DNA from: JAVVSK01 sp036654235
GTDB taxonomy: Bacteria > Bacillota > Clostridia > Christensenellales > CAG-138
Direction: 5' to 3'
DNA length: 64,000 nt
Assembly (NCBI GenBank): GCA_036654235.1
Contig: JAVVSK010000004.1
Span: 1-64,000, forward strand
Part shown: one piece after another, positions 37,913 through 46,173 of the stretch
Numbering within the stretch: position 1 is the first letter of the stretch
Layout of the letters: every line of letters begins with the position of its first letter
Made by a program: the position numbers and the translations under genes
Notes under the pieces: model-generated
Told to the model about the DNA's origin: nothing
Seen by the model: the letters and a program-made list of their open reading frames with translations, nothing else
Databases searched by the model: none

Positions 37913-38862
37913 ATGACTTCGCCATGGGAAGCCTTTATTCGCTCAGCCGCCTCTATAATTTTTTTTAGTCTATAAAAGACACCCGAACGCGATATGCTTA
38001 TCATCTCAGAAAGTTCAGCTATTGAAGCCTCCGGATAGTTTAGGCGTATCTCCGCCATTTCCCTAAGCGTCGGTTTTAACTTTTCAAATTCCCCGGGCGC
38101 GTTCATTATTATTTCAATAGCGTCGCGCTGTTCCTTTGATGCCGTATTGCTCCTAACAATGTTCCCTATATCGCAGTTTGTGGTTCGATTCGCGTAATTT
38201 CTAACGCCCTTTGTAACGCGCGCGCTCTCTAGAGCAAGCATAGCATCCGAGGCGCCTATCAGCACCAAAAAGTCGGATATCAATTCCGCTTCTTTTATGT
38301 ATAAAACCGTAGTATGCCTTCTAACGATAGATTTCATTTCAATCGAATATTCATGTGCAAGCAAAATTATATCCTTTGCCAGATTCTCTATGCGACAGAG
38401 AATTTCGAGATGATAAGCGCTTCCGGGCGCACTAGCATATCCCGCGCCCAAAAACGTTCCGCAAAGAAAAGCGCGCTTTTCGACATCACCGTTAACAGTC
38501 GAAACAGGCGTTCCACCCTCCATCGTTTCTTCATTTGAATCGTTTAAAAAACCAGCGGCGTTTAAAAGTTTCCGCCCCGAATCGCCAAAAAAGCTAACGA
38601 CGACCATTGACTTTCCGAGAGTTGTAACCTCGCGTATTGTTAGCGTATCGTGTATATCTTTAAAAAGCGACGCTGCAATATCTATAAACATGCGCGATAC
38701 GGTATTGAACTCAGTTGAAAAAGTAATGCCTATGCCGCTATGCCTATGAATAGAGAGCGCTCCCGCCGAACGCAAAATTCCGGATAGCATCGCCAACTTC
38801 CCGGAATCAGACTTCATCTTTATAGCGATAAGTTCTTCTTTTATTTCCGCTGTAAATGACAT
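37909..38862 (-). CDS. whiA: Sporulation/division regulator WhiA
   Basis: A 317-residue DNA-binding protein with a LAGLIDADG-like N-terminal half (FLCGTFLGAGYASAPG, with the nuclease residues lost as in the family) and a C-terminal WhiA HTH (ASIAELSEMISISRSGVFYR, then LKKIIEAAERI). It influences cell division and, in actinobacteria, sporulation. GGGAGGAG precedes the ATG, which follows the rapZ stop directly (TAAATG). Adjacent rapZ-whiA is near-universal in Bacillota. Confidence 0.96.
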   Translation of the reverse strand: MSFTAEIKEELIAIKMKSDSGKLAMLSGILRSAGALSIHRHSGIGITFSTEFNTVSRMFIDIAASLFKDIHDTLTIREVTTLGKSMVVVSFFGDSGRKLLNAAGFLNDSNEETMEGGTPVSTVNGDVEKRAFLCGTFLGAGYASAPGSAYHLEILCRIENLAKDIILLAHEYSIEMKSIVRRHTTVLYIKEAELISDFLVLIGASDAMLALESARVTKGVRNYANRTTNCDIGNIVRSNTASKEQRDAIEIIMNAPGEFEKLKPTLREMAEIRLNYPEASIAELSEMISISRSGVFYRLKKIIEAAERIKASHGEVI

Positions 38863-39750
38863 TTACTCCTCCCGAGGTAGCGTTAACCGCGTCTTTATAT
38901 CGACGCCCTCGTTTATAAGATCGCGGTTCATAAGGCTCGCGTCAAAATCATTTTTCATTCGCTTATACATCTCATTAGCTGCATAAACCGATCTATGTCT
39001 ACCTCCGGTACAACCGAAGCTGAGCATAAGCCTATGCTTCCCCTGTTCCTTATAGCGCGGAATTAACATCCTTAGCATATGTTCAAGTTCGTCTAAAAAA
39101 GTGGCTATGGTTTTATCTTTTTCAAGATATTCAACAACCGACTTGTCCATGCCCGAAAGATATCTAAGGGATGGTTCGTAAAACGGATTTTGTAAAAATC
39201 TCATATCAAAGACCATGTCAGTTTCATAAGGTACTCCACGCTTATAGCCAAAGCTCTGAAATATGAGTGAAAAAGGATTTAAATGAGAAAACGCAAGCGT
39301 TTCGTCAAGAACTCTGTCAAATTCAAGGGGCTTTAAATCGCTGGTATCTATTATAAAATTCGCCCTGTCCTTAATCGTGTGCAAAAATTCACGTTCGAGC
39401 ATTACTCCAATTTTTATGTTTGCATTTATTGGGTGACGTCTTCGAGTTTCATTGTATCTTCTCTCAATTTCCTCGTTGCGGCACTCCAAAAACAATATAT
39501 CATATTTATCATCCAAGACATCAAAATTATAAAATTCAAGCTCAGAGTTGGAGTTAAATATGCTTTCACGGGAATCTATAACAATAGCCGCTTTTTCAAC
39601 GGGATGTTTCTGACGCGAACAAAATTTAACAAAATCTCTTAGCATGGCGCTTGGTAAATTGTCTATACAAAAAAAGCCGCGATCCTCAAGCCTTGAGAGC
39701 GCATGCGATTTTCCCGAACCGGAAAGTCCGGTTACAACTAAAATATACAT
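38863..39750 (-). CDS. rapZ: RNase adapter / nucleotide-binding protein RapZ (YvcJ)
   Basis: A 295-residue protein with a Walker A motif VVTGLSGSGKSHALSRLED, FFCIDNLPSAML, the conserved arginine/acidic segment FLECRNEEIERRYNETRRRHP and the C-terminal SFGCTGGRHRSVY. In E. coli RapZ guides RNase E to GlmZ sRNA; in Bacillus YvcJ binds and hydrolyses nucleotides and affects competence. First of the rapZ-whiA-dnaE set. Confidence 0.96.
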   Translation of the reverse strand: MYILVVTGLSGSGKSHALSRLEDRGFFCIDNLPSAMLRDFVKFCSRQKHPVEKAAIVIDSRESIFNSNSELEFYNFDVLDDKYDILFLECRNEEIERRYNETRRRHPINANIKIGVMLEREFLHTIKDRANFIIDTSDLKPLEFDRVLDETLAFSHLNPFSLIFQSFGYKRGVPYETDMVFDMRFLQNPFYEPSLRYLSGMDKSVVEYLEKDKTIATFLDELEHMLRMLIPRYKEQGKHRLMLSFGCTGGRHRSVYAANEMYKRMKNDFDASLMNRDLINEGVDIKTRLTLPREE

Positions 39751-39813
39751 CTAATGTATCCTCTCTAAAAAACAGAAATCCAAATTAGGAGTTTCATTTT
39801 TATTAGCTTGATT

Positions 39814-40725
39814 TTAATTATTGGATATTATACGGATTTCAGTTTCAAGTATTATTCCGAAGTTTTCGTAAACACGTTTTATTATCATGTCTATAAGGGA
39901 TAAAACGTCTTTTGCCGTTGCGTTGCCGGTGTTCAATATAAATCCCGCATGTAAGGAACTAACTTCAGCGCCTCCAACCGAAGCGCCCTTTAATCCCGAT
40001 TTTTCGATAAGTTCACCCGCAAATCTGCCTTTTGGGCGTTTAAAGACACTTCCGGCGCTCGGATAGGCTAGGGGCTGCTTTTTACAACGCTGTTCCTTAT
40101 AGTCATTCATCTTTAGAAGAGCCGTTCCGTCATCCGCGTCAAGAGCAAAATCTGCTTCAATAACTATAGCGTTCGGATATGCGAACGCGCTTTTCCTGTA
40201 ACCCAAATCGTTTTCCAATACACGAATTCGCTTCAGCTCTCCGTTTTGTATAACAGTTACATACCGCAAAACATTTTTTATTTCCCCGCCATAAGCGCCC
40301 GCGTTCATTGCTACCGCACCACCAACCGAGCCTGGAATCCCGTTCGCCCATTCAAGGCCCATAAGCCCCATAGATACGCTGCGCTTTGAAATCAAGGTTA
40401 AAAGAGTTCCCGCGCCCGCCGTAACGATATTTTCCGAAAACCTTATTTCGGACATCCGATCACCGATTTGTATAAACAACGCCGAAATAGCCTCATCACA
40501 AATAAGAAGGTTCGACCCGTTCCCTATTATGTGACACGGCACATCGTATTCTTCGGCAAGACGAATAGCCCGCGCTATTTCATCGGCGCTTTTCGGCAAC
40601 ATAAAGAGAGCCGCCCTTCCTCCAATTTTAAAGGAGGTATGATTGCTCATAGGTTCATCTCTCAAAATCGTTGCGAAGGCAAGCGCTGATGACAAATCCT
40701 CAATTTTTCTTTCAAGCGTATTCAT
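39814..40725 (-). CDS. murB: UDP-N-acetylenolpyruvoylglucosamine reductase
   Basis: A 303-residue FAD enzyme that makes UDP-MurNAc. FAD-binding PCMH segment VPCHIIGNGSNLLI; NGIPGSVGGAVAMNAGAYGG; Tyr/Arg region LGYRKSAFAYP; the catalytic Ser in PSAGSVFKRP; LHAGFILNTGNATAKDV near the end. Length and missing loop fit the type II (Gram-positive) form. The nearest SD (AAGGAGAAG) is about 20 bases before the ATG, so the start is less certain. It sits between an orphan binding-protein gene (37-base gap) and rapZ (63-base gap). Confidence 0.95.
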   Translation of the reverse strand: MNTLERKIEDLSSALAFATILRDEPMSNHTSFKIGGRAALFMLPKSADEIARAIRLAEEYDVPCHIIGNGSNLLICDEAISALFIQIGDRMSEIRFSENIVTAGAGTLLTLISKRSVSMGLMGLEWANGIPGSVGGAVAMNAGAYGGEIKNVLRYVTVIQNGELKRIRVLENDLGYRKSAFAYPNAIVIEADFALDADDGTALLKMNDYKEQRCKKQPLAYPSAGSVFKRPKGRFAGELIEKSGLKGASVGGAEVSSLHAGFILNTGNATAKDVLSLIDMIIKRVYENFGIILETEIRIISNN

Positions 40726-40762
40726 AGTTTAATTTTAACTTAATACTTCTCCTTATACAAGT

Positions 40763-41878
40763 CTATTTTAGCCTTTTTAACAAGTTTGACAATAAAATTT
40801 CATCGTTGCCTAAAATTTTCCCAATTTGCTCTTTGAATTCTGTCGAACCGCTTGCGGAATCCAATGTTGTTTTTTTCGCATATTCAATAAGAGCAGCTAT
40901 TTCATGTTTATATAGAAATGCATTTGGAACTATAGGCGAATTTGCTATAGTTTTCCCTGCGATTTCGCCTATATCCCCTCCGGATAGTACTGAAAATGCC
41001 TGCATCTCACTTATTTTTTTCTGAGCCTTTTTATCGAGTAGGCGGCGGATAAAGTTCTCGGCATACTGCATTTTTTCATTAGCGATATTTTTTTCTATTC
41101 CTAAGAGCTGAACTAAATCCGTATAATCGCTTATGTCGTATGCTCCGGTTAAACTACCCTTCCCATTCTCATATTGATGCATTGCGTCGAAGCTCATGCG
41201 CGCATCCGATAAAAGTGCGGCACTTGCATTTGAAAAAAAAGCATCGCTCGGAAGGATTTCGGATTTTATTCCCAAAAGTGCTCCTATAATAGGATTGCCG
41301 GAGAAATTCCCAAGGTTCTTTCCATTAAGATCATCGTTTAAAAAATCTATATCGTCTAAAATTAAGTTTTTCTTTGCTAACGCATCTTCGTTCAAAATCA
41401 GCTGATAATATGAATACATATATGGGAGGGCACGAAGATCGCCGTCCATTCCGATATTTTTCAGGGGCGACTTTAACGTTTCCGTCAACGAAGTCTCGAG
41501 AGATAAAAGCTCGTCACTATATATCAGCCCCATAGGGAATGAAATTATATCGCAGCTGTCGCCCGAAGTAAGTCTCTCGCGGTATTCGTTTTCGTCCATT
41601 CCCAAAACCTCAAAATATATGCCGAAATTTTCTTTTTCAATTCCTGATGCAATTTCATCTAAAAGGACGGTAATGCTGCCCTCGGGAGCTTTAAATTTGA
41701 CAATGTGCCAGACGGTTATTATACATGCACGATCCGGATTTTCAATCTCTCTCCACTCTCTGTATATATTACGGTTCACGTTTTTTATTATTGAACCCGG
41801 AGCGAATATTAAAAACAATATGAGCGCAATTGTCATGACAGATGCAAAAATCATCTGTATTTTTTTTATTTTTTTCAC
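40763..41878 (-). CDS. Membrane-anchored family 1-like solute-binding protein, orphan
   Basis: A 371-residue protein with an uncleaved-looking N-terminal helix (IQMIFASVMTIALILFLIFA) and no lipobox. The outside domain reads like a divergent SBP_bac_1 protein: TVWHIVKFKAPEGSITVLLD, DEYRER-like segment (ENEYRERLTSGDSCDIISF) and LRALPYMYSYYQLILNEDAL. There is no transporter nearby; instead it heads the murB-rapZ-whiA-dnaE run. A sensor or cell-wall-related ligand-binding role is possible, but function is unknown. GTG start with AAAGGTGG upstream. Confidence 0.6.
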   Translation of the reverse strand: MKKIKKIQMIFASVMTIALILFLIFAPGSIIKNVNRNIYREWREIENPDRACIITVWHIVKFKAPEGSITVLLDEIASGIEKENFGIYFEVLGMDENEYRERLTSGDSCDIISFPMGLIYSDELLSLETSLTETLKSPLKNIGMDGDLRALPYMYSYYQLILNEDALAKKNLILDDIDFLNDDLNGKNLGNFSGNPIIGALLGIKSEILPSDAFFSNASAALLSDARMSFDAMHQYENGKGSLTGAYDISDYTDLVQLLGIEKNIANEKMQYAENFIRRLLDKKAQKKISEMQAFSVLSGGDIGEIAGKTIANSPIVPNAFLYKHEIAALIEYAKKTTLDSASGSTEFKEQIGKILGNDEILLSNLLKRLK

Positions 41879-41999
41879 CTATAGCACCACCTTTAAAATA
41901 TCTTATGAAGTTTTAAAGTAAGAAATGTGGGTAAAAAGGCATGTGCCGTTAAAATAGGTGGCAAAATAATAATTGTTTTAAAAATCCCAAAATATAGAT

Positions 42000-42545
42000 T
42001 TACGCTTTAAAAAAACGATCCATTTCAGTTAAGACCGTGTTCACAAGTTGGTTCACCGGTATTCTGCCGTCGATAACTAAATTTGCGCTTGCCCTTTTCT
42101 CATCTGTCAAATTTATATATTCATCCCTTTTAAATTTTAAAAAGCTGTCGCGAAAGTCTATGATATTTAGAACTTCCGTTTTTTCGCACTCTTTATTTAT
42201 TCTTCGCACCAAGGCTATATCCAGAGGAACATCTATAAATACATTGTAATCTACGAAAGGCTTTATTTGCATATTTAAAGGCGCAAGAGGATAATCAAAA
42301 AAAATAAAATCAAATTTAGCTCTATTATTGTCAAGCAGATAGCATATATCATTTATAAGAGGTGCCATATCCCAATTTCTGCAATCTAAAACCGGAATAT
42401 ATCTAAAATTATCTGGCACACCTATAAATTTATAATCGTCAAAACATAAAATTGCTGAACGCGGATATTTTTTATGCAGAGCGTCCATTAACGTTGTCTT
42501 TCCGCCACACGGAACGGAGCTTATCTCTATTACTTTGGGTTTCAT
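42000..42545 (-). CDS. P-loop NTPase, nucleoside/uridine-kinase-like
   Basis: A 181-residue protein. The P-loop is ISSVPCGGKTTLMDAL, with Ser at the usual first Gly of GxxxxGK[ST], so atypical. After it come AILCFDDYKF, FDFIFFDYPLAPLN (Walker-B-like) and VFIDVPLDIALVRRINKECE (a lid-like arginine stretch), the pattern of uridine kinase or AAA_17/AAA_18 small-molecule kinases. It is a single gene with neither SD of note nor linked partner. The substrate is unknown. Confidence 0.65.
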   Translation of the reverse strand: MKPKVIEISSVPCGGKTTLMDALHKKYPRSAILCFDDYKFIGVPDNFRYIPVLDCRNWDMAPLINDICYLLDNNRAKFDFIFFDYPLAPLNMQIKPFVDYNVFIDVPLDIALVRRINKECEKTEVLNIIDFRDSFLKFKRDEYINLTDEKRASANLVIDGRIPVNQLVNTVLTEMDRFFKA

Positions 42546-42792
42546 AAAATCACCTTAATCTGATATTTTTAAAAAATAAAAAACCACGAAATATTTATTG
42601 CGCGGAGCGATACTAAGATTAAAGTAGGGCTTAAAATCAAAAAATATTTTACCGATAACATATTTACATGATTATAAAAAGCCCGAATCGTCTGTAATAT
42701 CCAATTAATTACATTTACTTTCATTATAAACCATTTTCTTACAGTTGAACAGTTCTTCTGTTTTTTTATTCAGATTTTTTAAAAATTACGAA

Positions 42793-43929
42793 TTATCCGA
42801 ATTCGATAAATCCGCAAAATTGTACAGCAAACCTTACGATACAGTCCCAAAAGGAACAAAATTCAACGTCATTATCGGGGTAAATAGGAATTGTAAGAAT
42901 TGTTGCGCCTGTTTCGTCTACGCATGTAAAGTTTCCTATAGCAATATCCGTTGCAATAGGCGCGATCAGCTCTCCAAAATTAACCTTCGCTTCAACTTTT
43001 TCGCTTTTTTTAACCAAAACGGAGGCTTCGTCTTTTATAATTAAATTCACCTTTCGGATTATCCCGCCGCTCACTTCAACGTTCTCAGCAACTATATCTC
43101 CCGGGTTATAGAAAAGCGTTTTTTTATAAGTGGTAAACGCCGATTCAGCCAGCTTAGCGGCGCTTTTTTCCCGTTCCGCCGCGTTCTTTGCGCCAATAAT
43201 AACGACGATAACCGTCATTTCACCTCGCCTAACGGCATATACTCCGCAATAAAGCGCCTCTATTGACGAGCCGGTTGCTAGACCTATACAGCCCGGCAAT
43301 GTCTTTACAAGCTTATTCGGATTTACCAACTCAGTATCCCCGGCATTTTCATGTTTAAGAGTATCCATATATAAGCCCGAAAATTTTAGAAATGATTGAG
43401 ATTTAACGAGAGCAATGGCGACCTTATATATTGCGGTTGCGGAAACGAGTGCCCCGCTCGAAAGCGCATCGTCAATAGCAAAATCGACATCAAGAGCATC
43501 GGCGCGGCTTTTTAGGCGCGATATAAAAGCGTTCCTATCGGGAACAAGAACCTCTGTAAGCGCATATATCGCGTCTCCTGCTGATATCATTACCGCCGCT
43601 TTAAATAGATTTTCCGCACTCATGCTCTCATCTTTTTTTAAAAATGCCGTGGATCCCTTTATATTTGCCGCGTCCGCGCTTATCTTAATAGTTGCCGCAG
43701 GATTGATTTCCCCATTGTCGAACGCTTCCGATATAATGAGAATCGTAAGTAGCCTTGATAGTCCAGCAATAGATAAAGCTTTTTCCCCCTCCTTAGAGGA
43801 AAGTACGCTAAAAGCGCTCCCGTCCCCCAAAATAAACGCACGCACATCTTCCTCATCTGCAAAAACATATCCTATCGGCAAAGTAAATAAAAACGAAACC
43901 GCAACTATTAATGCAACGATTCTCCGCAT
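42793..43929 (-). CDS. Peptidase S11 (DD-carboxypeptidase) homologue with lost catalytic residues
   Basis: A 378-residue secreted protein (signal peptide LIVAVSFLFTLPIGYVFA) that follows the DacA/DacF fold in order. All three active-site motifs are altered: the SxxK block reads AGLSRLLT (Ser to Gly56, Lys to Arg59), the SxN block SAGDAIYAL (Ser117 kept, Asn to Gly119) and the KTG block LATGSS (Lys to Ala218). Framework segments (AADAANIKGST-like, LFKAAVMIS, RRGEMTVIVVIIGA) remain intact, so this looks like a maintained pseudoenzyme and not a decaying gene. The ATG at 43929 follows AAGGGAG; a hairpin abuts this SD. Confidence 0.78.
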   Translation of the reverse strand: MRRIVALIVAVSFLFTLPIGYVFADEEDVRAFILGDGSAFSVLSSKEGEKALSIAGLSRLLTILIISEAFDNGEINPAATIKISADAANIKGSTAFLKKDESMSAENLFKAAVMISAGDAIYALTEVLVPDRNAFISRLKSRADALDVDFAIDDALSSGALVSATAIYKVAIALVKSQSFLKFSGLYMDTLKHENAGDTELVNPNKLVKTLPGCIGLATGSSIEALYCGVYAVRRGEMTVIVVIIGAKNAAEREKSAAKLAESAFTTYKKTLFYNPGDIVAENVEVSGGIIRKVNLIIKDEASVLVKKSEKVEAKVNFGELIAPIATDIAIGNFTCVDETGATILTIPIYPDNDVEFCSFWDCIVRFAVQFCGFIEFG

Positions 43930-43941
43930 AAAAAAGTCTCC

Positions 43942-43979
43942 CTTACGCATAAGTCTTTTTTAAGATATTTATGCGTAAG
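43942..43979 (-). promoter_or_regulatory. Hairpin abutting the SD of the S11 homologue
   Basis: On the minus strand CTTACGCATAA (43969-43979) pairs perfectly with TTATGCGTAAG (43942-43952) across 16 bases; the last AAG of the stem is the start of the AAGGGAG SD. It could modulate translation initiation or be a protein operator. It has no T run after the stem, so it is not a terminator for that strand. Confidence 0.55.
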
Positions 43980-44059
43980 AGAGCCGAAAAATACTTGTTT
44001 GTTTTTAAATTGGCAACACTAAAAAGCTTTTTTTGCTCCACTTAGAAAGGATTTTTTTA

Positions 44060-44359
44060 TTAGCCTTCTTCATCGTCGTCATCGTCTTCAAGAAGCGATA
44101 TAAACTCGTTAAAAACCTCGTCAAGAAGTATGTCGTTTTCTACAGGAACATAAATATCCTCACCGTTTCGCGTTTCGATCTTTAAAATAAGAACCTCGTC
44201 ATCTGAAAGACCGGAATCTTCATCTAAAGGCATGAGCGCTACATAGCGCTCTTTCTCGTACAAAAAAGTCATAACATGGTCGAAATGTGCTTCTTTCCCG
44301 TCTTCATCCAATAATACAACTTCATCAAAAATATTCTCGTCGTCAATTCTTTCGCTCAT
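44060..44359 (-). CDS. DUF1292 family protein (YrzB-like)
   Basis: A 99-residue very acidic protein: IFDEVVLLDEDGKEAHFDHV, YEKERYVALMPLDED, EVLILKIE, FNEFISLLED and a poly-Asp/Glu tail. DUF1292 proteins of Bacillota are found after ruvX, as here with a four-base overlap. Function unknown. Confidence 0.88.
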   Translation of the reverse strand: MSERIDDENIFDEVVLLDEDGKEAHFDHVMTFLYEKERYVALMPLDEDSGLSDDEVLILKIETRNGEDIYVPVENDILLDEVFNEFISLLEDDDDDEEG

Positions 44360-44778
44360 ATATTACCTCCGTTTGAATCTAAAAAACCTTGCAGAATTAT
44401 TGTTGCCGCAAGTTTATCAACAACGCCTTTTCTCTTATCCCTCTTAACATTGCCCTCTATTAAAATTCGGTTGGCAGATACCGTCGTCAATCGTTCGTCT
44501 ATAAATATCGGCGTTTTATCGAGAACGGCGCAAAGTTTATCGGCGAAGTCGCGAACATTCTCCGCCTGAAAGCCCTCACTCCCGTTCATATTCCTTGGAA
44601 GCCCGAAAATAAGTCTGCATGGATCATAAACCTTAACAATCTCAGCTAATTTTTGTATATCAAGATCAAAATCGTCAGAACGAATAAAAGTCTGGATGCC
44701 CTGAGCCGTATAATTTAATGGGTCGCTTACAGCAAGCCCGATTCGTCTATCCCCAACGTCAAAAGCAAAACACCTCAT
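44356..44778 (-). CDS. ruvX: Pre-16S rRNA nuclease / YqgF Holliday-junction resolvase-like RuvX
   Basis: A 140-residue RNase H-fold protein. Acidic active-site residues appear in AFDVGDRRIGLAVSD, FIDERLTT and VVDKLAATIILQ; FGLPRNMNGSEG is the other family mark. YqgF processes the 5' end of 16S rRNA in E. coli. It overlaps ireB and the DUF1292 gene by four bases each. Confidence 0.95.
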   Translation of the reverse strand: MRCFAFDVGDRRIGLAVSDPLNYTAQGIQTFIRSDDFDLDIQKLAEIVKVYDPCRLIFGLPRNMNGSEGFQAENVRDFADKLCAVLDKTPIFIDERLTTVSANRILIEGNVKRDKRKGVVDKLAATIILQGFLDSNGGNI

Positions 44779-45065
44779 TCTTCACTGTCTTTCTTTCCCG
44801 ATTTATGATTATCAATATAAAAGCGCACAAGTTCCTCAAGAAGTTCATCGCGCTCTATTCGCGTTATCATAAAACGCGCGTCTTTAAAGCTGGTAACGTA
44901 CGTCGGATCTCCGGATATAAGATAGCCTACTATTTGATTTATCGGATCATAGCCTTTTTTTTCAAGCGCGGTATGTACGTTTAAGATTATGTCCTTAGCG
45001 CTACTCTTTTCTCCGCCACGTTGAAATTTAATTGTTTCAAACTTTTCATCATTATTTTTACCCAT
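44775..45065 (-). CDS. IreB family regulatory phosphoprotein (DUF965)
   Basis: A 96-residue protein: KFQRGGEKSSAKDIILNVHT, EKKGYDPINQIVGYLISGDP and ITRIERDELLEELVRFYID. In Enterococcus IreB is phosphorylated by the IreK Ser/Thr kinase and affects cephalosporin resistance. First gene of the ireB-ruvX-DUF1292 operon; GGGGAGG precedes the ATG. No IreK-type kinase is in the window. Confidence 0.93.
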   Translation of the reverse strand: MGKNNDEKFETIKFQRGGEKSSAKDIILNVHTALEKKGYDPINQIVGYLISGDPTYVTSFKDARFMITRIERDELLEELVRFYIDNHKSGKKDSEE

Positions 45066-45102
45066 AAATACCTCCCCTAGGATCCATGTCCCCTACAATA
45101 GT

Positions 45103-45132
45103 ATTATAAATCTTTTTACCTTATAAAGTCAA
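45103..45132 (-). promoter_or_regulatory. Promoter of ireB-ruvX-DUF1292
   Basis: On the minus strand TTGACT (45127-45132), 18 bases, TATAAT (45103-45108), about 38 bases before the ireB ATG. Confidence 0.7.
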
Positions 45133-45160
45133 AGCAGTTAAACCCTTCATGTAATTTCCG

Positions 45161-46120
45161 TTATGTTTCATTTTGCATTATATTTTCACAAAACAAAGCC
45201 GCACCCAACATACCTGCGTCGTTTCTTACCGAAGCCGGAACGATATCGGCATATGAGCGATAAAAACATTTTTTTCGTACAAGACGAACGAGAGGCTCGA
45301 AGAAAAAATCACCTATCGCGCTTATACCTCCGCCTATCGCAACCATCTCCGGATCTAAAAAGGCTATTACCGAAGCCAGCATAGTGGCTACCCTATCAAT
45401 AAACTCATTAAAAATTCCAATCGACTCTTTATCTCCCTGCTTTGCACAGGCAACAATAAGCTCGGTTGAAAGTTTCACCGACTCTTCTTCCATTCTTTTT
45501 TTAAACAGACTCACTTCTCCTCTCTCTATACTGTCCTTAGCTAAGTTTAATATTCCTGTTGCGCTGCACATGACATCGTTACAGCCGTAATTACCGCATG
45601 CGCATTTCACCTTGCTGTTATAATCGAAAACCATATGACCGAGCTCAACGCCCTGCGTCTTTCCACCGCAAAATAGTTTCCCGCCAAGTATTAGTCCGCT
45701 TCCAACTCCCGTACCTATAGTTATCATAATTGCCGTATCCGTTTCATGTAAAACCCCATATCTAAGTTCCGCAAGGGCCGCCGCATCCGCATCGTTTAAA
45801 GCGATAGAAGGAATGCCGGTAAGCCCTAACATCATCGCGGTAATCGGCTCGTCATGTAAGAAAATATTGTGCGCGTCTATAATTTTTCCCCGAGATACGT
45901 CAACTGTCCCCGGAATAGCCAATCCAATGGCGTCAATATTAGAAAAGTCAAGTCCCTTTAAAAAAACAACCTCTCGCATCATATCGCGTATTTCGCGGCA
46001 AAGCCCCTCAAGCGGTTTTTTTTGAGTATAGAGCTTACTGTTTTTTTGGATAAGCTTATTACCATCGAAAAGTCCAAGCTTTATAGCCGTTCCTCCTATA
46101 TCAACTCCGAATCTCAGCAT
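45161..46120 (-). CDS. ROK family sugar kinase, glucokinase-like
   Basis: A 319-residue kinase. ATP-binding motif FGVDIGGTAIKLGLF, the sugar-phosphorylating ALNDADAAALAELRYG, MITIGTGVGSGLILGG, and the ROK zinc motif VELGHM with CACGNYGC. There is no N-terminal HTH, so it is a kinase, not a NagC-type repressor. Substrate probably glucose, though fructose, allose or N-acetylmannosamine kinases share the fold. The ATG at 46120 follows GGAGG. Confidence 0.9.
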   Translation of the reverse strand: MLRFGVDIGGTAIKLGLFDGNKLIQKNSKLYTQKKPLEGLCREIRDMMREVVFLKGLDFSNIDAIGLAIPGTVDVSRGKIIDAHNIFLHDEPITAMMLGLTGIPSIALNDADAAALAELRYGVLHETDTAIMITIGTGVGSGLILGGKLFCGGKTQGVELGHMVFDYNSKVKCACGNYGCNDVMCSATGILNLAKDSIERGEVSLFKKRMEEESVKLSTELIVACAKQGDKESIGIFNEFIDRVATMLASVIAFLDPEMVAIGGGISAIGDFFFEPLVRLVRKKCFYRSYADIVPASVRNDAGMLGAALFCENIMQNET

Positions 46121-46173
46121 AATAACCTCCTAAACTTTGAATTCAAAAATCAAAAACGTTTAAACCTTAACGA

